From JAJFUI01 sp963754135 (GTDB lineage: Bacteria; Planctomycetota; Planctomycetia; Pirellulales; Thermoguttaceae): DNA of 64,000 nucleotides. The stretch covers positions 186,001-250,000 of the forward strand of contig CAVWEY010000003.1 in assembly GCA_963754135.1 (NCBI GenBank), written 5' to 3'. The translations under genes were made by a program, and so were the position numbers. Each line of letters starts with the position of its first letter. The stretch's first letter is position 1. The notes under the pieces were generated by a model. It saw nothing but the letters and a program-made list of their open reading frames with translations, did not search any database and had not been told where the DNA came from. Below, piece after piece: positions 8,991 to 19,795 of the stretch.

Positions 8991-11078
8991 ATGAGCCCCC
9001 CTCGATACGCGACCGCCCCCGGCCGGGCCCACCCCTTGGGTGCAATCCCTGATTCGGCGGGCGTCAACTTTTCCGTCTTTTCACGCAACGCCACGGCCGT
9101 CGAGTTGCTCTTGTTCGACGAGCACGATCAGCCGGAGCCGATTCAGATCATCAGGCTCGACCCGGCGGTGAACAAGACCTTTTTCTTCTGGCACGTATAC
9201 GTCAAGGGGCTGCGGCCGGGCGCCCATTACGCCTACCGGGCCGACGGTCCGACAGACCTCCACGGCCAGGGCTTCCGCTACAACCCAAACAAAGTCCTCA
9301 TCGACCCCTACGCCCGCGGCGACACGAACTCGCTCTGGAACCGGGCCAACGCCTGCGGACCCAACGACAACCTGGCCTCGTCCATGCGGAGCGTGGTCAT
9401 TGACATGTCCGATTACGACTGGGAGGGCGATCGGCCGTTGACTCGGCCGATGAACGAACTGGTCATCTACGAGATGCACGTGGGGGGATTCACGCGGCAT
9501 CCTTCCGCGGGCGTCAAGCATCCCGGCACCTTCTCGGCGGTCGTCGAGAAGATCCCATACCTTACGGATTTGGGGATCACGGCCGTGGAGCTGCTCCCCG
9601 TGATGGAGTACGACAGCAAGGAAGTCCTGCGGATGAAGCCCGACGGCAGCGGCCCGCTGAGCAACTATTGGGGCTACAGCACGGTCAGTTTTTTCGCCCC
9701 AGAGCCCAGCTATTGCGTCGCGCCCGAGCAAGGGGCGCACGTCCGCGAGTTCCGGGACATGGTCAAGGCCCTGCACCGGGCGGGAATCGCGGTCATCCTC
9801 GACACCGTCTTCAACCACACGAGCGAAGGCAATCATCTCGGCCCGACCATCAATTTCAAGGGCCTTTGCAACGAGATCGCCTATCATCTCGTGCCCGCGG
9901 ACCGCCAGTACTACATGGACTATTCCGGCTGCGGCAACACGGTCAACTGCAATCACCCGATCGTGCAGAAGTTCATCCTGGAGTGCCTGGAATTCTGGGT
10001 TACGCAGATGCACGTGGACGGCTTCCGCTTCGACGAAGGATCGATCCTTTCGCGGGGCGAGGACGGCGTTCCCATGGCCCATCCGCCGGTGGTCTGGAGC
10101 ATTGAGTTGTCCGAGGCCCTGCTGGACGCCAAGATCATTGCCGAGGCCTGGGACGCGGCCGGCCTGTACCAGATCGGCTATTTTCCCGGTTACCGCTGGG
10201 CGGAATGGAACGGCCGCTTCCGCGACGACGTTCCGGCGGTTTGTCCGCGGCGATCCGGGCTTGGTCGGCGCGGTCGCTTCCCGCCTAGGCGGCAGCGCCG
10301 ACATCTACCAGACCAGCGGCCATCTTCCCGTCAATAGCATCAACTTCGTCACCTGCCACGACGGCTTCACGCTCAACGATCTGGTGTCCTACAACGGCAA
10401 GCACAACGAGGCCAACGGGGAAGAGAACCGGGACGGCATCAACGACAACCTCAGTTGGAACTGCGGCGCGGAGGGAGAGACGCCGACCCGGCCATCGAGG
10501 CCCTCCGCAGCCGCCAGGTCCGCAACTTTGCCACCATCCTGCTGTTGGCCCAGGGCGTGCCGATGATCCTCTCGGGCGACGAGGTCCGCCGGACCCAAAA
10601 GGGCAATAACAACGCCCACTGCCAAGACAATGAGATCACCTGGTCCGACTGGCGGGCGCTGAAGGAACGTGCCGACCTCTTCCGCTTCTGGAAATTGATG
10701 ATCGACTTCCGCAAGCGCCATCCGGCCGTTCACCGGCCCCGCTTTTTCGACGGCAAGCTGAACGAGCGCGGCTTGCCGGACGTTAGCTGGCATGGTTGCC
10801 AACTCTTGCACCCTGGCTGGGACGATCCGAACGCCCGTGCCCTGGCATTCACTTTGGCGGGCTTCGGCGCGGAAGCCGATATTCACGTCATCCTCAATAT
10901 GGCTGCCGAAGAGTTGGAGTTCGAAATCCCCGCCATAAAGGGGCGGCAGTGGCATCTGGCCGTCAACACGGCGGAACCATCTCCCCAGGATATCGCCACA
11001 CCGGGCAATGAGCGGCCGGTTGCCGGCAACCGCATCCGCGCCGAGGGGCGCAGCGTCGTCGTTTTGCTGTCTCAATGA
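8991..11078 (+). CDS. glgX: Glycogen debranching enzyme GlgX (GH13, two frameshifts)
   Basis: Hydrolyses alpha-1,6 branch points of glycogen limit dextrins. It has an N-terminal CBM48-like beta-sandwich (residues 1-150, GVNFSVFSRNA), then a GH13 TIM barrel. Catalytic motifs visible: DTVFNHT, VDGFRFDEGS with the nucleophile Asp, IIAEAWD with the acid/base Glu, and VTCHDGFTLNDLVSY with the transition-state His-Asp. The C-terminal beta domain ends at 11078. ATG 8991 was chosen for GGAGG ten bases upstream and for the family's N-terminus; the frame is open far upstream but not conserved in pattern. Frame breaks lie near 10230 and 10480 and join cleanly, giving about 695 residues as expected for GlgX/isoamylase. 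It diverges from the pspA operon. Confidence 0.92.
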
Positions 11079-11105
11079 AGCGTTTGTCGGGGACAGGCTG
11101 CGGCG

Positions 11106-11186
11106 GGGTGGCACGCCCTGAAAGGGCGTGGGGAATCGCCGGATCCAGCCCTAACATCTCCCACGCCCTTTCAGGGCGTGCCACCC
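11106..11186. repeat. Long inverted repeat, second copy of the 5948-6032 family
   Basis: Arms GGTGGCACGCCCTGAAAGGG (from 11107) and its complement (to about 11186) flank a short centre. It sits between the converging ends of glgX (11078) and the channel gene (11193), a place where it could act as a bidirectional terminator. The arms match the copy at 5948-6032 almost base for base over about 24 bases. Confidence 0.8.
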
Positions 11187-11192
11187 GAATGC

Positions 11193-12487
11193 TCATTGCT
11201 TGCCGAGAACCAGATCGAGCGAACAGGCGACGTCCAGCAGTCCCACCGCGTGGACCCCTTCGATCAGGCCTTGGCCGCCGGTGTCCGAAGCCAACAAGGA
11301 GGCAAGCCCCGCCTGCTCGGTCATCCGGACCACGATGGGGACTTTCTTGCCTTTCAGACAATCGTGCACCGCCAGCGCGGCAAAAAGCGCCGACGAGTCG
11401 CTATCCACACAAATATAGACGGCGGTGACGGGCGGCATGCCGTCGCTTCCCTCCAACAGGGCCCGCTCGGGGAAACGCGGAAAATGGATGTCCATTTCCA
11501 CAAACGTGATCCGGCAAGTCTCTTCCAGGTCCGGATAGCACAACGCCATCCAGTCCTCTCGCAGCTTCGCGTGGCGATCGATGGCGGTCACGCACAACCG
11601 GTCGGCGGGAGTTTTCCGGCGGCCGCGCCACTCGGCCGCGGCTTGCACCAGGAGCGATTCGCCCAGCCGCCCCAGCCCGACGATGAGCAGGTGCGGCCGG
11701 CCGGCGTCTGCGGGGCTTCGCCGTCTGCGACCGGGTGCCGGCGGAGCATCGCCTGGGCGCCGATCTCGAAGGCGTTGAAGAGCCGCAGATCGAAGGGGTC
11801 GGTGGTGTCGGTGAAGATGCGATGTTGCTTCAATGCCCGTTGAAGCCGCGGATCGAACACGTGGACCACGCACTCCAACGCGCCGGAAGTGCGCTTCTGG
11901 TTCAATTGGTGGGCGAGGACTGCGATCTCGATATTGGTCCCGTCGTCGCCGACGATGGCAATCAAGGTCTTGGCGCGGTGAACGCAGGCTCTGTCCAGAA
12001 TCCGCCGGTCGTTGGCCGCCCCGACCAGCACGATGGCCCCCATCTGCCGGCAATGAGCCAGCTCGCCGTTGCTTTCATCGCCCTCGACCACCACCACGCA
12101 CTTGCCCTGAGCGCGCAATTGCTGCACCAGCTTCGAACCTCGGCGGCCCAGCCCGCACACAATTGCGTGTCCGCCGATCAGCCGGGGGCGAAACAGCAGC
12201 ACGTGATAAAAGAAGATCGACAGCAGGGCACAGAATCCGGCGTAAGCCGCAACGACCGGGGCGGCGAACCGGGCAAAATCGAGCTTCCAACCCACCGGGC
12301 CGTCGAGATCGCCGCTCTGGACCACGAACAACTGCAAGGTCACATACGTAATGTCCGCGATCGAACGCTCACGATGGGCGGCACGGTAGTATTCGCGGAA
12401 GCCGGCGTAACCCAGCACGAACACCAGCAGTGCCAGGCAAGAGATTGCAATCCAGCGGAAATAGGAGCGAGGAAGACTTGTAAACAC
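11193..12487 (-). CDS. TrkA-N/RCK potassium channel-like protein (frameshifted)
   Basis: A membrane N-terminus carries two transmembrane helices (about residues 12-30 and 75-100). Between them is a short pore-like loop (YVTLQLFVVQSGDL) without a canonical GYG filter. Two Rossmann folds follow, each with a dinucleotide-binding motif: IVCGLGRRGSKL and, after the frame break near 11720, LLIVGLGRLGESL. This is the plan of two-TM channels or KefB-like proteins gated by NAD(H). Because the filter is not canonical, potassium selectivity is uncertain. Start GTG 12487 is a guess; the frame is open further upstream into the permease gene's end. It follows the APC permease by 64 bases and may share its transcript. 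Confidence 0.75.
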
Positions 12488-12551
12488 GCCCGCGATTTTA
12501 CACGCTCGGGCCTGTATTCGATAGCCCCCCGCCGCATCCACTGCATTTCTC

Positions 12552-14006
12552 CTACGCAGACTTGGCGCTTGCCCCACCCCTTGCCCGCCAAACCGCATAG
12601 AATGGAATCCCCGCCAGGATCAGCAACACACCGATCCCCGAGGCCAGCGGGTTGCCCTGAATCACACACACCAGGAACGCCAGGCACATTACCAGGTACA
12701 GTGCCGGCGTGACGGGATAGCCCCAGCACCGGTAGGGCCGCGGCAAGTCTGGCCGCTTGATGCGCAACCGGTAGACCGCCGCAACCATCGATCCGGTAAA
12801 GAAGACCGCAGCGAACATGGTGTACGTCAACAGTCCTGAGTACGAGCCGGTGAACGTCAGCGCCACCGAGACGATGCCTTGATACACCAGTGCGGTTGCC
12901 GGCGTGCCCGTGCGCGGGTGCAGGTTCCCACAGCCGCGCAGGAATAGTCCGTCCCGGGCCATGGCATAACACAGCCGGGCGCCGCCGAGAATCAGCCCGT
13001 TGAGGCACCCGAACGTCGAAACCAGCACGGCGATGATCACCAGCGTGGCACCGACGTTGCCGAACAGGGCGCTGCCAACCGCGACCGCCACCCGGTCGTC
13101 TTCGACGCCTGCGATCCGGTCCACGGGCAGCACTGCCAGGTAGGCGAGGTTCGCCAACACGTATACGACGGTCACGGCGACCGTCCCCAGCAAGAGCGCA
13201 TAGGGCAGCGTGCGCTTCGAGTCCCGGACTTCCTCGGCCGCGAAGGTCACGGTGTACCAGGCGTCGTAGGCAAACAGGGCCTTCGACAGGGCCAGCGCCA
13301 GTCCCGTCAACAATCCGGCCCCAAGGACCTTCTGCGCAGGGAGCGACGCCGCGGGTGGAATAAAACGGGGGCTGCCGATCCCGTGCCACAGCCCGGCCAG
13401 GATCAGCGCCGCCAGCGCGGCCACCTTCAACACGGTGAACACGTTCTGCACCCAGACGCCCTCTCGAAGGCCCCGGATGTTCACCGCCGTCAGAAGCACA
13501 ATCACCCCGCAGGCCACCACTTGGGCCGAGTTGATGTCAAGCTGTTCCAGGCCCTTGGGCAGGTGTGCATGCACGGCGGCCGGGAACAAACTGCCCAGGG
13601 GGATGGTTGCCAGCACGCTCTTCTCGCCGCAGCCCGGCACGAGCGAACCGAGATACTTGGCAAAGGCGATGGCCACGGCGGCGTTGGTGCCCGTCTGAAT
13701 GATGAGAAATTGCGTCCAGCCGAAGAGAAATGCCCACAGATTGCCGAACGCCTCGCGGAAGAACACGTATTGTCCGCCGCTTTTCGGCATCATCGCCGCC
13801 AATTCCGCGCAGCAATTCGCGCCGAGAACAGTGAACAGCCCGCCGAAGATCCACAGCCCGATCAGTACTGCGGGAGAAGGCGCTTCGCGGGCCATGATCG
13901 GCAGTGCCAGAAAAATGGCCGACCCGATCATCGAGCCGATCACCAGCGTGGTGGCGTCGAACAACCGCAATCGTTGCTGAAGCTGCTCTGGCTTGGGCAT
14001 AACCAT
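12552..14006 (-). CDS. APC family amino-acid permease
   Basis: About 484 residues with roughly 12 hydrophobic helices. The first helix carries the unwound substrate-site motif of the APC fold (TLVIGSMIGSAIF), and a conserved patch follows in PKSGGQYVFFREAFG. It would be a secondary transporter in the inner membrane, driven by a proton or sodium gradient or acting as an exchanger. Overall it resembles the LAT/SteT subgroup. The start is ATG 14006 or 14000; upstream residues of the open frame are Pro/Arg-rich and derive from a palindromic repeat (14036-14061). The last residues are GGASAKSA. No frame breaks were noted. Confidence 0.88.
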   Translation of the reverse strand: MVMPKPEQLQQRLRLFDATTLVIGSMIGSAIFLALPIMAREAPSPAVLIGLWIFGGLFTVLGANCCAELAAMMPKSGGQYVFFREAFGNLWAFLFGWTQFLIIQTGTNAAVAIAFAKYLGSLVPGCGEKSVLATIPLGSLFPAAVHAHLPKGLEQLDINSAQVVACGVIVLLTAVNIRGLREGVWVQNVFTVLKVAALAALILAGLWHGIGSPRFIPPAASLPAQKVLGAGLLTGLALALSKALFAYDAWYTVTFAAEEVRDSKRTLPYALLLGTVAVTVVYVLANLAYLAVLPVDRIAGVEDDRVAVAVGSALFGNVGATLVIIAVLVSTFGCLNGLILGGARLCYAMARDGLFLRGCGNLHPRTGTPATALVYQGIVSVALTFTGSYSGLLTYTMFAAVFFTGSMVAAVYRLRIKRPDLPRPYRCWGYPVTPALYLVMCLAFLVCVIQGNPLASGIGVLLILAGIPFYAVWRARGGASAKSA

Positions 14007-14035
14007 TCTTATACCGCAAGACGGCCGCGCATAAG

Positions 14036-14061
14036 AGTCCCGCACGCAAAATGTGCGGACT
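14036..14061. repeat. Short palindrome upstream of the APC permease
   Basis: AGTCCCGCAC and GTGCGGACT form arms around a seven-base loop. The element belongs to the same style of dispersed palindromes seen at 32994, 36334, 39896 and 49528. It lies 30 bases upstream of the permease start and may end the DUF11 transcript or form part of the permease leader. Confidence 0.5.
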
Positions 14062-14088
14062 ACATTGCGGCCGGGACTGCGCCGCGGA

Positions 14089-16453
14089 CTACTTTGCCCG
14101 GGGGTGATCTTCGGGAGCAGGGTCGCGCGCGGCTTGTTCGGCGGCAGGCGTATCGCCGTAGTAGAGGTTGGTGGCCTCACGGATCAGCCGGGTGCCCAGC
14201 GGCTTGCAGTGGGCCTCGGCGCGGAAGACGTGATTGCCCGCCACCTCCGCCTTCGCCCGGACCTTCAGCACCACTTCGGCGCCGGGGGCCAGCGAGGGAA
14301 TGGTCTCGAAGACGACCTGGCCCGGCCCGAGGCGGTTCGGGGCGCCGTCGGCGGCGGTCGGCTCGATGCCGCGGGAGAAGTAGGCGAAGACTTCGACGCC
14401 CTGGGCCTCCCGCGTACCCCGGTTGCGGACGCGGATTTCGTAGGCCGCTTCTTCGCCCACCGGCACCGGTCCGGCAGGGTCTTTCACATCCATCGACAGG
14501 TTGGCGACGGATTGGACCTGGACCTGCATTTCGGCCGAGGTGGCCAGGTCGTCGTCGGCGGTGGCGTCGAGGTGGATTTGACCCGCGCCGGCCAGCCCCA
14601 TCGTGGATTTCACCGCGAAGCTCTGCTCGACCTCAGGACCGAGGGCCTCGATAGTCCATTCCAGCCGGCCGCCGGTGGCGTCCTGGTGGGCGCCCTCGAT
14701 GCCCGACAGGTAGCGGTGCCGGCGGGGAGGTTGATGGAAAGGTTGATGTGGTGGGCGGGGGCATTGCCCGGATTGCGGACCGTCACCGCGTAGGTGGCGG
14801 CGGCGCCGACGAACTGGACCTTCGGGCCGTCGATGGCGACCTTCAAGCCGGCGCGGCGGACCAGGACCTTCTCGGACAACTCGGCGTGGGCGCCGCCGTC
14901 GGCGCGGGCCTCGACCTGGATGGTGAGGTTTCCGGTTTGCCGGGCGGTCAACTCGACGTCCAGGGTTTTCTCCTGTCCGGCGGGCAAGAGGCCCGCCCGG
15001 TGTGAGGCCGGCACGTTCGCGCCGGTCCCAACGGGCAGCAAGCTGAGCACGACGTTCTCGGCGTTGCCGGTGCCGGTGTTGGCGAGCTTGAGGTGATAGA
15101 GTTGCTTCTTGCCGTAGAGGACCTCGCGGGGGCCTTTCAGTTGCAGCAAGAGCTTCGGCTCCTGGACTTCGATCGACGCCTGCGAAGCGGGCGGTTTGTA
15201 GTCCCAGTGTACCGCCAGGTCGAACGAGCGGCTCTGCCGGGGCACGATCTTCAACGTCAACCGCTCGCGCGCTTTGGCGTTCAGGTAGCCCACCTTCCAC
15301 TGGATGGTTCCGGGCGGCTGGCCGGCCCCGGCCATCTCGGCAGAGCCGGCGCTGGCCCCGGCGCCGGCCACTTCGGCCCATTCGGGCAGGGAGACGAACA
15401 CGACCAGCCCCTCGGCCGGCACGTCGCCCGAATTGGTGATGCTCACCTCGTAGGTCGACTCCCGGCCGACGGCGATCGTCCGCGGCCCGACGGTCTCGAC
15501 GCTCAATGCGGGCCCCTTGCGGGTGATGAGCACGCCGTCCCGGCTTTCCGGTTTCGCGGCCTCGGCGGGCTTATCGGCTGGCGGCGAGCCGTCGATCCGC
15601 CGGGGCATGTCCGGCGTGTTGGCGGCCGTCTCGGACGCAGGCTCGACGAGGCGCCGACCGGTGTGCGGGTCCGGGGTTGTGCGTTCCGCGATCACGGCCC
15701 GCCCCGTCGTATCTCCCGCCGCCGGCTCCAAGTCCCTGGGGGCTTTGACGTGCCACAGGTCGTAGGTCCCGTCTGTCGGATGGGACTTTGCGGAGCGTTC
15801 GGGCTGGAGGTCGGGCTGGGGGAGGGGATTCTGCGGGGTATCGGGACCGAACACCGATTGACGGAAGGCGGCCAACCGTTCGTGCAAGGGACGCACGGCC
15901 GGCTTGCTCGCCTCAGACGGATCGGACGTATCGCCCGGAACGGCTGACCGGCCACCAGTGGTCTTGCCTGGCGGGCCGGCGGGCGTCCCTTGCAGCGAAG
16001 GCACTGCCGGGTTGTCCGCCTCGTCGGGCAACGACGTATGGGCCGACGGACGGCGAACCGGTTTCCTGATGCCGTCCCAACTGCGATCGGCCGGCGGGGT
16101 GTCCGCGGGCGTAATGTTCCGACGTGTCGGCTGCGGAATTGGCGGCGGGCAATCGCTTCCCGCTTCCAGCCAGGACGCTCCCCGCCCGCGACGAGTCTCC
16201 CTGGGCCAGGTCCGACCCGTCAGACATCGACGGCTCTTGGGCGGCGGGGCCGCTCTGCGTCGTTGGCGCTGCCTTGCTCTTCGCCGGCGGAAGGATGGTA
16301 TCGAAGATCGACTTGCCGAAATTGTCGAGCCGCTCGAGGCAGGGTCTTCCCTGGCTGGTTCGTTGGCTCGGTGTCGCTTTGTGCCCAGGCCGCGTCCGCG
16401 ATGGCGGCAACGGCGAATCCCATGAGGACAACGGCAAGTCTTCTGGCGATCAT
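14089..16453 (-). CDS. Secreted surface protein with DUF11-like beta domains (several frameshifts)
   Basis: The N-terminus is a signal peptide (MIARRLAVVLMGFAVAAIAD, cleavage near AWA-Q). A long Pro/Ser/Asp-rich low-complexity region follows, then at least four immunoglobulin-like DUF11/CARDB-type domains. Their recurring pattern is an N-G or N-S-G turn after a TYEVSITN-like strand, for example TYEVSITNSGDVPAEGL and AAYEIRVRNRGTREA. In planctomycetes such proteins are taken to be part of the cell surface. The frame breaks near 16390, 16030 and 14720-14640; the middle 470 residues are open. No enzymatic motif was seen. It is followed downstream by the APC permease after 82 bases. Confidence 0.7.
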
Positions 16454-16685
16454 GGCTATTTCCCGCCCAATTGAGGAGGCAGCACCCCTAATATCACAGA
16501 ATCATCAAACGGTATCGGTTAGGATGATTTTCGCGGTTTAGCTAAGTTTTCCGGATTGGGCGAAAAATAGGGATGGGATGAGCTGGCGGCAGGGAGGATG
16601 CGATGACGCGGCAAGCTGCGTGGAATGGGAAGTTTTGACTCGCAGCCTGCCTGTCATCGAATCCCGAGTACCGAGCCCCAAGCCC

Positions 16686-18319
16686 CTACACCGGCCGGCC
16701 GTAGAAGCTGCTCAGCACCCGCACCCGCTCGACCAAGTACGACACGACCGAGCCGAGAACCACCAGCGAGACGGCGAAAATGACGTGACGGTTGATCTCA
16801 GGGTACAACTGCAACCGCACCGCGTCGGGCCGCCAGTAGTAGAAGTCGAGCACTAGCACGCCGTAGGACAACAAGGACAGCAGCGTGATGAACCAGACGA
16901 ACCGAACTCGGAACCACAGGCCCGAGCCGACGATAATCAGCGGGTAGCCGATCACCAGCGAACTGGTCGCCCCATGGCCCATCAAGAGGACGCTCAGCAG
17001 GGCCAGCGAGTCGAGCACGCCCCAAGCGTATCGGGCGGGGAATGACCAGCGGCGGTATTCGAGCAACCGCTGACAGACGATCGAGGCCACCACCCAAAGC
17101 GCCACGACCACCGACACCCGCCCGTGGAACTTGGCATCGACGCCGTGGGCCAGAAAGTTGACCGTCTCAATGCCGTAGAACAGCCCGAGCGCGCCAGCCG
17201 CGACGCCAGGGCCGGCTGCCGTCGCGTCCAACTCCAGAACCGCTGAACCAACGTGGGCGGGCGGACCGCCAACACCTCGCCGCGGGCGAAACGGTCCAGG
17301 TCGTCCGCCAACGCCGCCGCCGACGGATAACGCTCTGCCGGCTCCTTGCTCAGGCACTTCAGGCAGATCAACTCCAGGCCGATCGGGATGCGCAGATTGA
17401 GCGTCCGCGGCTTGGGCGGATCACCGCTGAGGACTTCCATCAGCGTGTCCAGCGCGGTCTCCGCCCGGAACGGCGGCACGCCCGTCAGCAGTTCGTAGAG
17501 GATTGCGCCGAGGCTGTAAACGTCCGTGGCGGGGCTGACCGCGGCCCGGCGGCCCGAGGCCTGCTCGGGGGCCATGTAGCTAGGCGTGCCGGCGATGATG
17601 CCCGTCGCCGTGGCGTCCGTGCCGGGCAAAAATACCTTCGCCAGACCGAAGTCGGTCACGTACGGCTCGCCGTCGGCGTCCACCAGGATGTTCGACGGCT
17701 TCAGGTCGCGATGGATGATCCCTTGTTGGTGGAGGTGTTCCACCGCCCGGGCCACCATGGCCACGAGCCGCACGGCGCCGGGCGGGTCCATCGGCCCACG
17801 GGTGATCCGCTCGGCCAGGCTCTCGCCCTCGATGTACTCCATCGCAAAGAAGTCTTGGCCGTGGAACTGGCCGACATCGTGGATGTGGACGATGTTCGAG
17901 TGGTGCAGCCGTGCGGCGGCCTTTGCTTCGGCCTGGAAGCGGCGGACCAACTCGGGCGAGGCCAGGTGGCCCGCCAGGATCATTTTCACGGCCACGGAGC
18001 GGTCGAGTCCCTTTTGCCGGGCCTCATAGACCACGCCCATCCCGCCCCGGCCGATCTCGCGGATCAGCTCATAAGGGCCGAAATCCCGCGGCAGTTCGCC
18101 GGTGGCTGGCTCGCCGTCCGACTCGCCGCCGGCCGACAGTGGCGAATGTTCCGCGGGCGGGGCCAGCACTTCCAACGCCTCCAGGCAATCCAACGCGGAT
18201 TCCAACTCCGGGTGTTCCCGCAGCAGCGCACCGCGATCCGGCCTCTCGCCCGCCTGGAGTTGGGCCAGATAGGCGTCGAGGAGTCCTAGTACCGGTTCAT
18301 CGGGTTGGCCATTGCCCAT
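16686..18319 (-). CDS. Hanks-type Ser/Thr protein kinase with membrane C-terminus (frameshifted)
   Basis: The kinase domain spans about residues 82-350: glycine loop IGRGGMGVVYEA, lysine in VAVKMI, catalytic loop HRDLKPSN, DFG in TDFGLAK, APE region GTPSYMAPEQ. A planctomycete-typical N-terminal segment is rich in Glu/Leu (LREHPELESALDCLEAL). After a frame break near 17230 the protein continues with five or six transmembrane helices and no obvious sensor domain, so it would be a multi-spanning kinase of about 540 residues. Its ATG overlaps the stop of the upstream membrane-protein gene (TAATG), implying coupled translation and a common membrane role. Substrates are unknown. Confidence 0.88.
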
Positions 18320-18861
18320 TATTGCACCAAGTGCCCCAAGTAACCGAAGAACACGGCGACGGGGATAAAAACAAGAAACAGCTCTCGCAGAGAGAACTGC
18401 GTGGGACGGTGCCCCTCCTCGGACGTTTCCCCGCCTGCTAACGCCCCTGCGTAACTGCTGACGCTCAGGACAGCGCAAATGGCGGCGATCAACCAAACCT
18501 GCTCGCGAATCGTCCAGATCGCGTTGACTTCCCTTGGGTCCGACGCGGGCACCAACAGCGCGGTCCAAGCGAACAGCGCAAGCACTACTGCACCGATAGC
18601 TGTGGCGCGAAACGACAACCTGCGGGCTGCGCCGGCAATTCCCATTCCCGTTCCGAGGAGTATTACTTGTGTGCCTAGCTCAATCCAAGTGGTGCTTACC
18701 CCGGCGGGATGGTTCTCCAGAACGAACGATTTCGGGTCGCGATGGACAATGTTCGTTCTCATAGCCACGCCGGCAATGCCAACGAGCACGGCGGCAGCTA
18801 GCCCTCCGGCGGCGGCTGCTCGCCCGTATCGCGCCCATTTGCGTAGTTTCTCGCCACTCAT
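18319..18861 (-). CDS. Small four-helix membrane protein coupled to the kinase
   Basis: About 180 residues from ATG 18861 (MSGEKLRKWA). A short basic N-terminus is followed by four hydrophobic segments (about residues 12-35, 55-75, 80-100, 118-135) and a last one near residues 160-178 after a polar stretch (SEEGHRPTQFSLRELF). That polar stretch resembles the short amphipathic stretch that precedes the last helix in many planctomycete membrane proteins. The stop codon overlaps the kinase start. No family recognised; an accessory or input subunit for the kinase is a reasonable guess. Confidence 0.65.
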   Translation of the reverse strand: MSGEKLRKWARYGRAAAAGGLAAAVLVGIAGVAMRTNIVHRDPKSFVLENHPAGVSTTWIELGTQVILLGTGMGIAGAARRLSFRATAIGAVVLALFAWTALLVPASDPREVNAIWTIREQVWLIAAICAVLSVSSYAGALAGGETSEEGHRPTQFSLRELFLVFIPVAVFFGYLGHLVQ

Positions 18862-18923
18862 TTCACCCGGCAAATGAATCACATCAATGGCCGGCCGCGC
18901 GGCTAAGCCAGCAGCAGGCCTGC

Positions 18924-19405
18924 TCATCTGCATCTTGATCCGTCGTCGGGCACACTGGAAACAGCGACGTTGGGGAGAACGTTGCCGGAATATGGCACCT
19001 CCCCCTTTGAGCACCACTCCGCCATCAGGTCTGATGCCCGCCGGGCGGCCTCTTCCGACAGGCGCAGGAGATAACGAGTTCCCGGATCACCCCCGGCTCG
19101 CCCAGCTTCCCGCCGAACGTGTCCAACCAGTAGCCGAACTCCACCGCACTCGACGTGGTGGGATACTGAATCACTCGGATTCCACAACCGGTTACGGGAC
19201 TGTACGCACTGAAGATCGGATTGCCGTCGCGGAGTCTTTCACCGTTGCCCATTGTGCCGTTGGAGAGCCACGGCTGCCGCCAACCGCGCCGCCGTCCGTG
19301 GCGATCGTCGATTTGCCGCCAGAGTCGAAGCCAATAATCCTCGGCCCTTTCATACTCCGAAAGGTCTTCCAGGAATTTTGGGAAAAGATGCTTCACCATG
19401 TTCAT
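18924..19405 (-). CDS. Small soluble protein, immunity-like position (frameshifted)
   Basis: About 160 residues, start ATG 19405 overlapping the stop of the preceding gene as ATGA. The N-terminus is rich in aromatic and acidic residues (LFPKFLEDLSEYERAEDYWL) and reads as a helical, globular protein without signal peptide. It has an all-polar C-terminus after a frame break near 19080 (SEEAARRASDLMAEWC). Size, acidity and strict coupling to the previous gene are what one expects of an immunity or antitoxin protein, but no immunity family is recognised. Other explanations, such as an ordinary two-subunit protein, are open. Confidence 0.45.
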
Positions 19406-19778
19406 CGGGCCTTTGCTGTGGGAACCACGTCGGGCACGAACGCGATTCCCTTTTGCACTTCGATGTCAATCCGCTCGTTCCGAGGCGTCCTCGGCGAGAC
19501 AAGGAACGTCTTTCTGACCGGAGAGCCGATGCCGCCTCCTCTTGCCGCTTCCTCGACAAACCGATGGGCTTGTGCGAGGGCCTGTTTCCTTGTCCGTTGC
19601 GCTCACGGGGCAACTTGGAATTCAACCGCTCCAGCATCGAATGCCCTTCCGACTCCGCGGGCGGATCAATTTGTGCCCATGCGACCGACTCCTCAACCCC
19701 GCCGCCCTGGGCTTGGATGCGGCCTCGATGCTTCCATTCCACCATATCCATTATATCGTGCCGATCGTTTTCTGCCAA
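19402..19778 (-). CDS. Small protein resembling polymorphic-toxin C-termini (frameshifted)
   Basis: About 125 residues. The start is TTG 19778 or ATG 19751 (MDMVEWKHRGRIQAQGGG). The frame shifts near 19605, and the C-terminal half (VRKTFLVSPRTPRNERIDIE, then VQKGIAFVPDVVPTAKAR) ends at TGA 19402. The stop overlaps the start of the next gene. The basic His/Arg/Gln-rich opening followed by a compact beta-rich end reminds me of the C-terminal domains of secreted or contact-dependent toxins, but I cannot name the family. It starts 18 bases after the rlmI stop and could be a stand-alone toxin domain left by recombination. Confidence 0.4.
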
Positions 19779-19795
19779 CCTGTTCTACAGGTCCC

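Noticed and set aside
9081..10304. 407-codon minus frame
   Set aside because: Antisense of glgX, which has complete GH13 motifs.
5536..11186. Insertion sequence
   Set aside because: Only short inverted elements are present; no transposase gene lies between or beside them.
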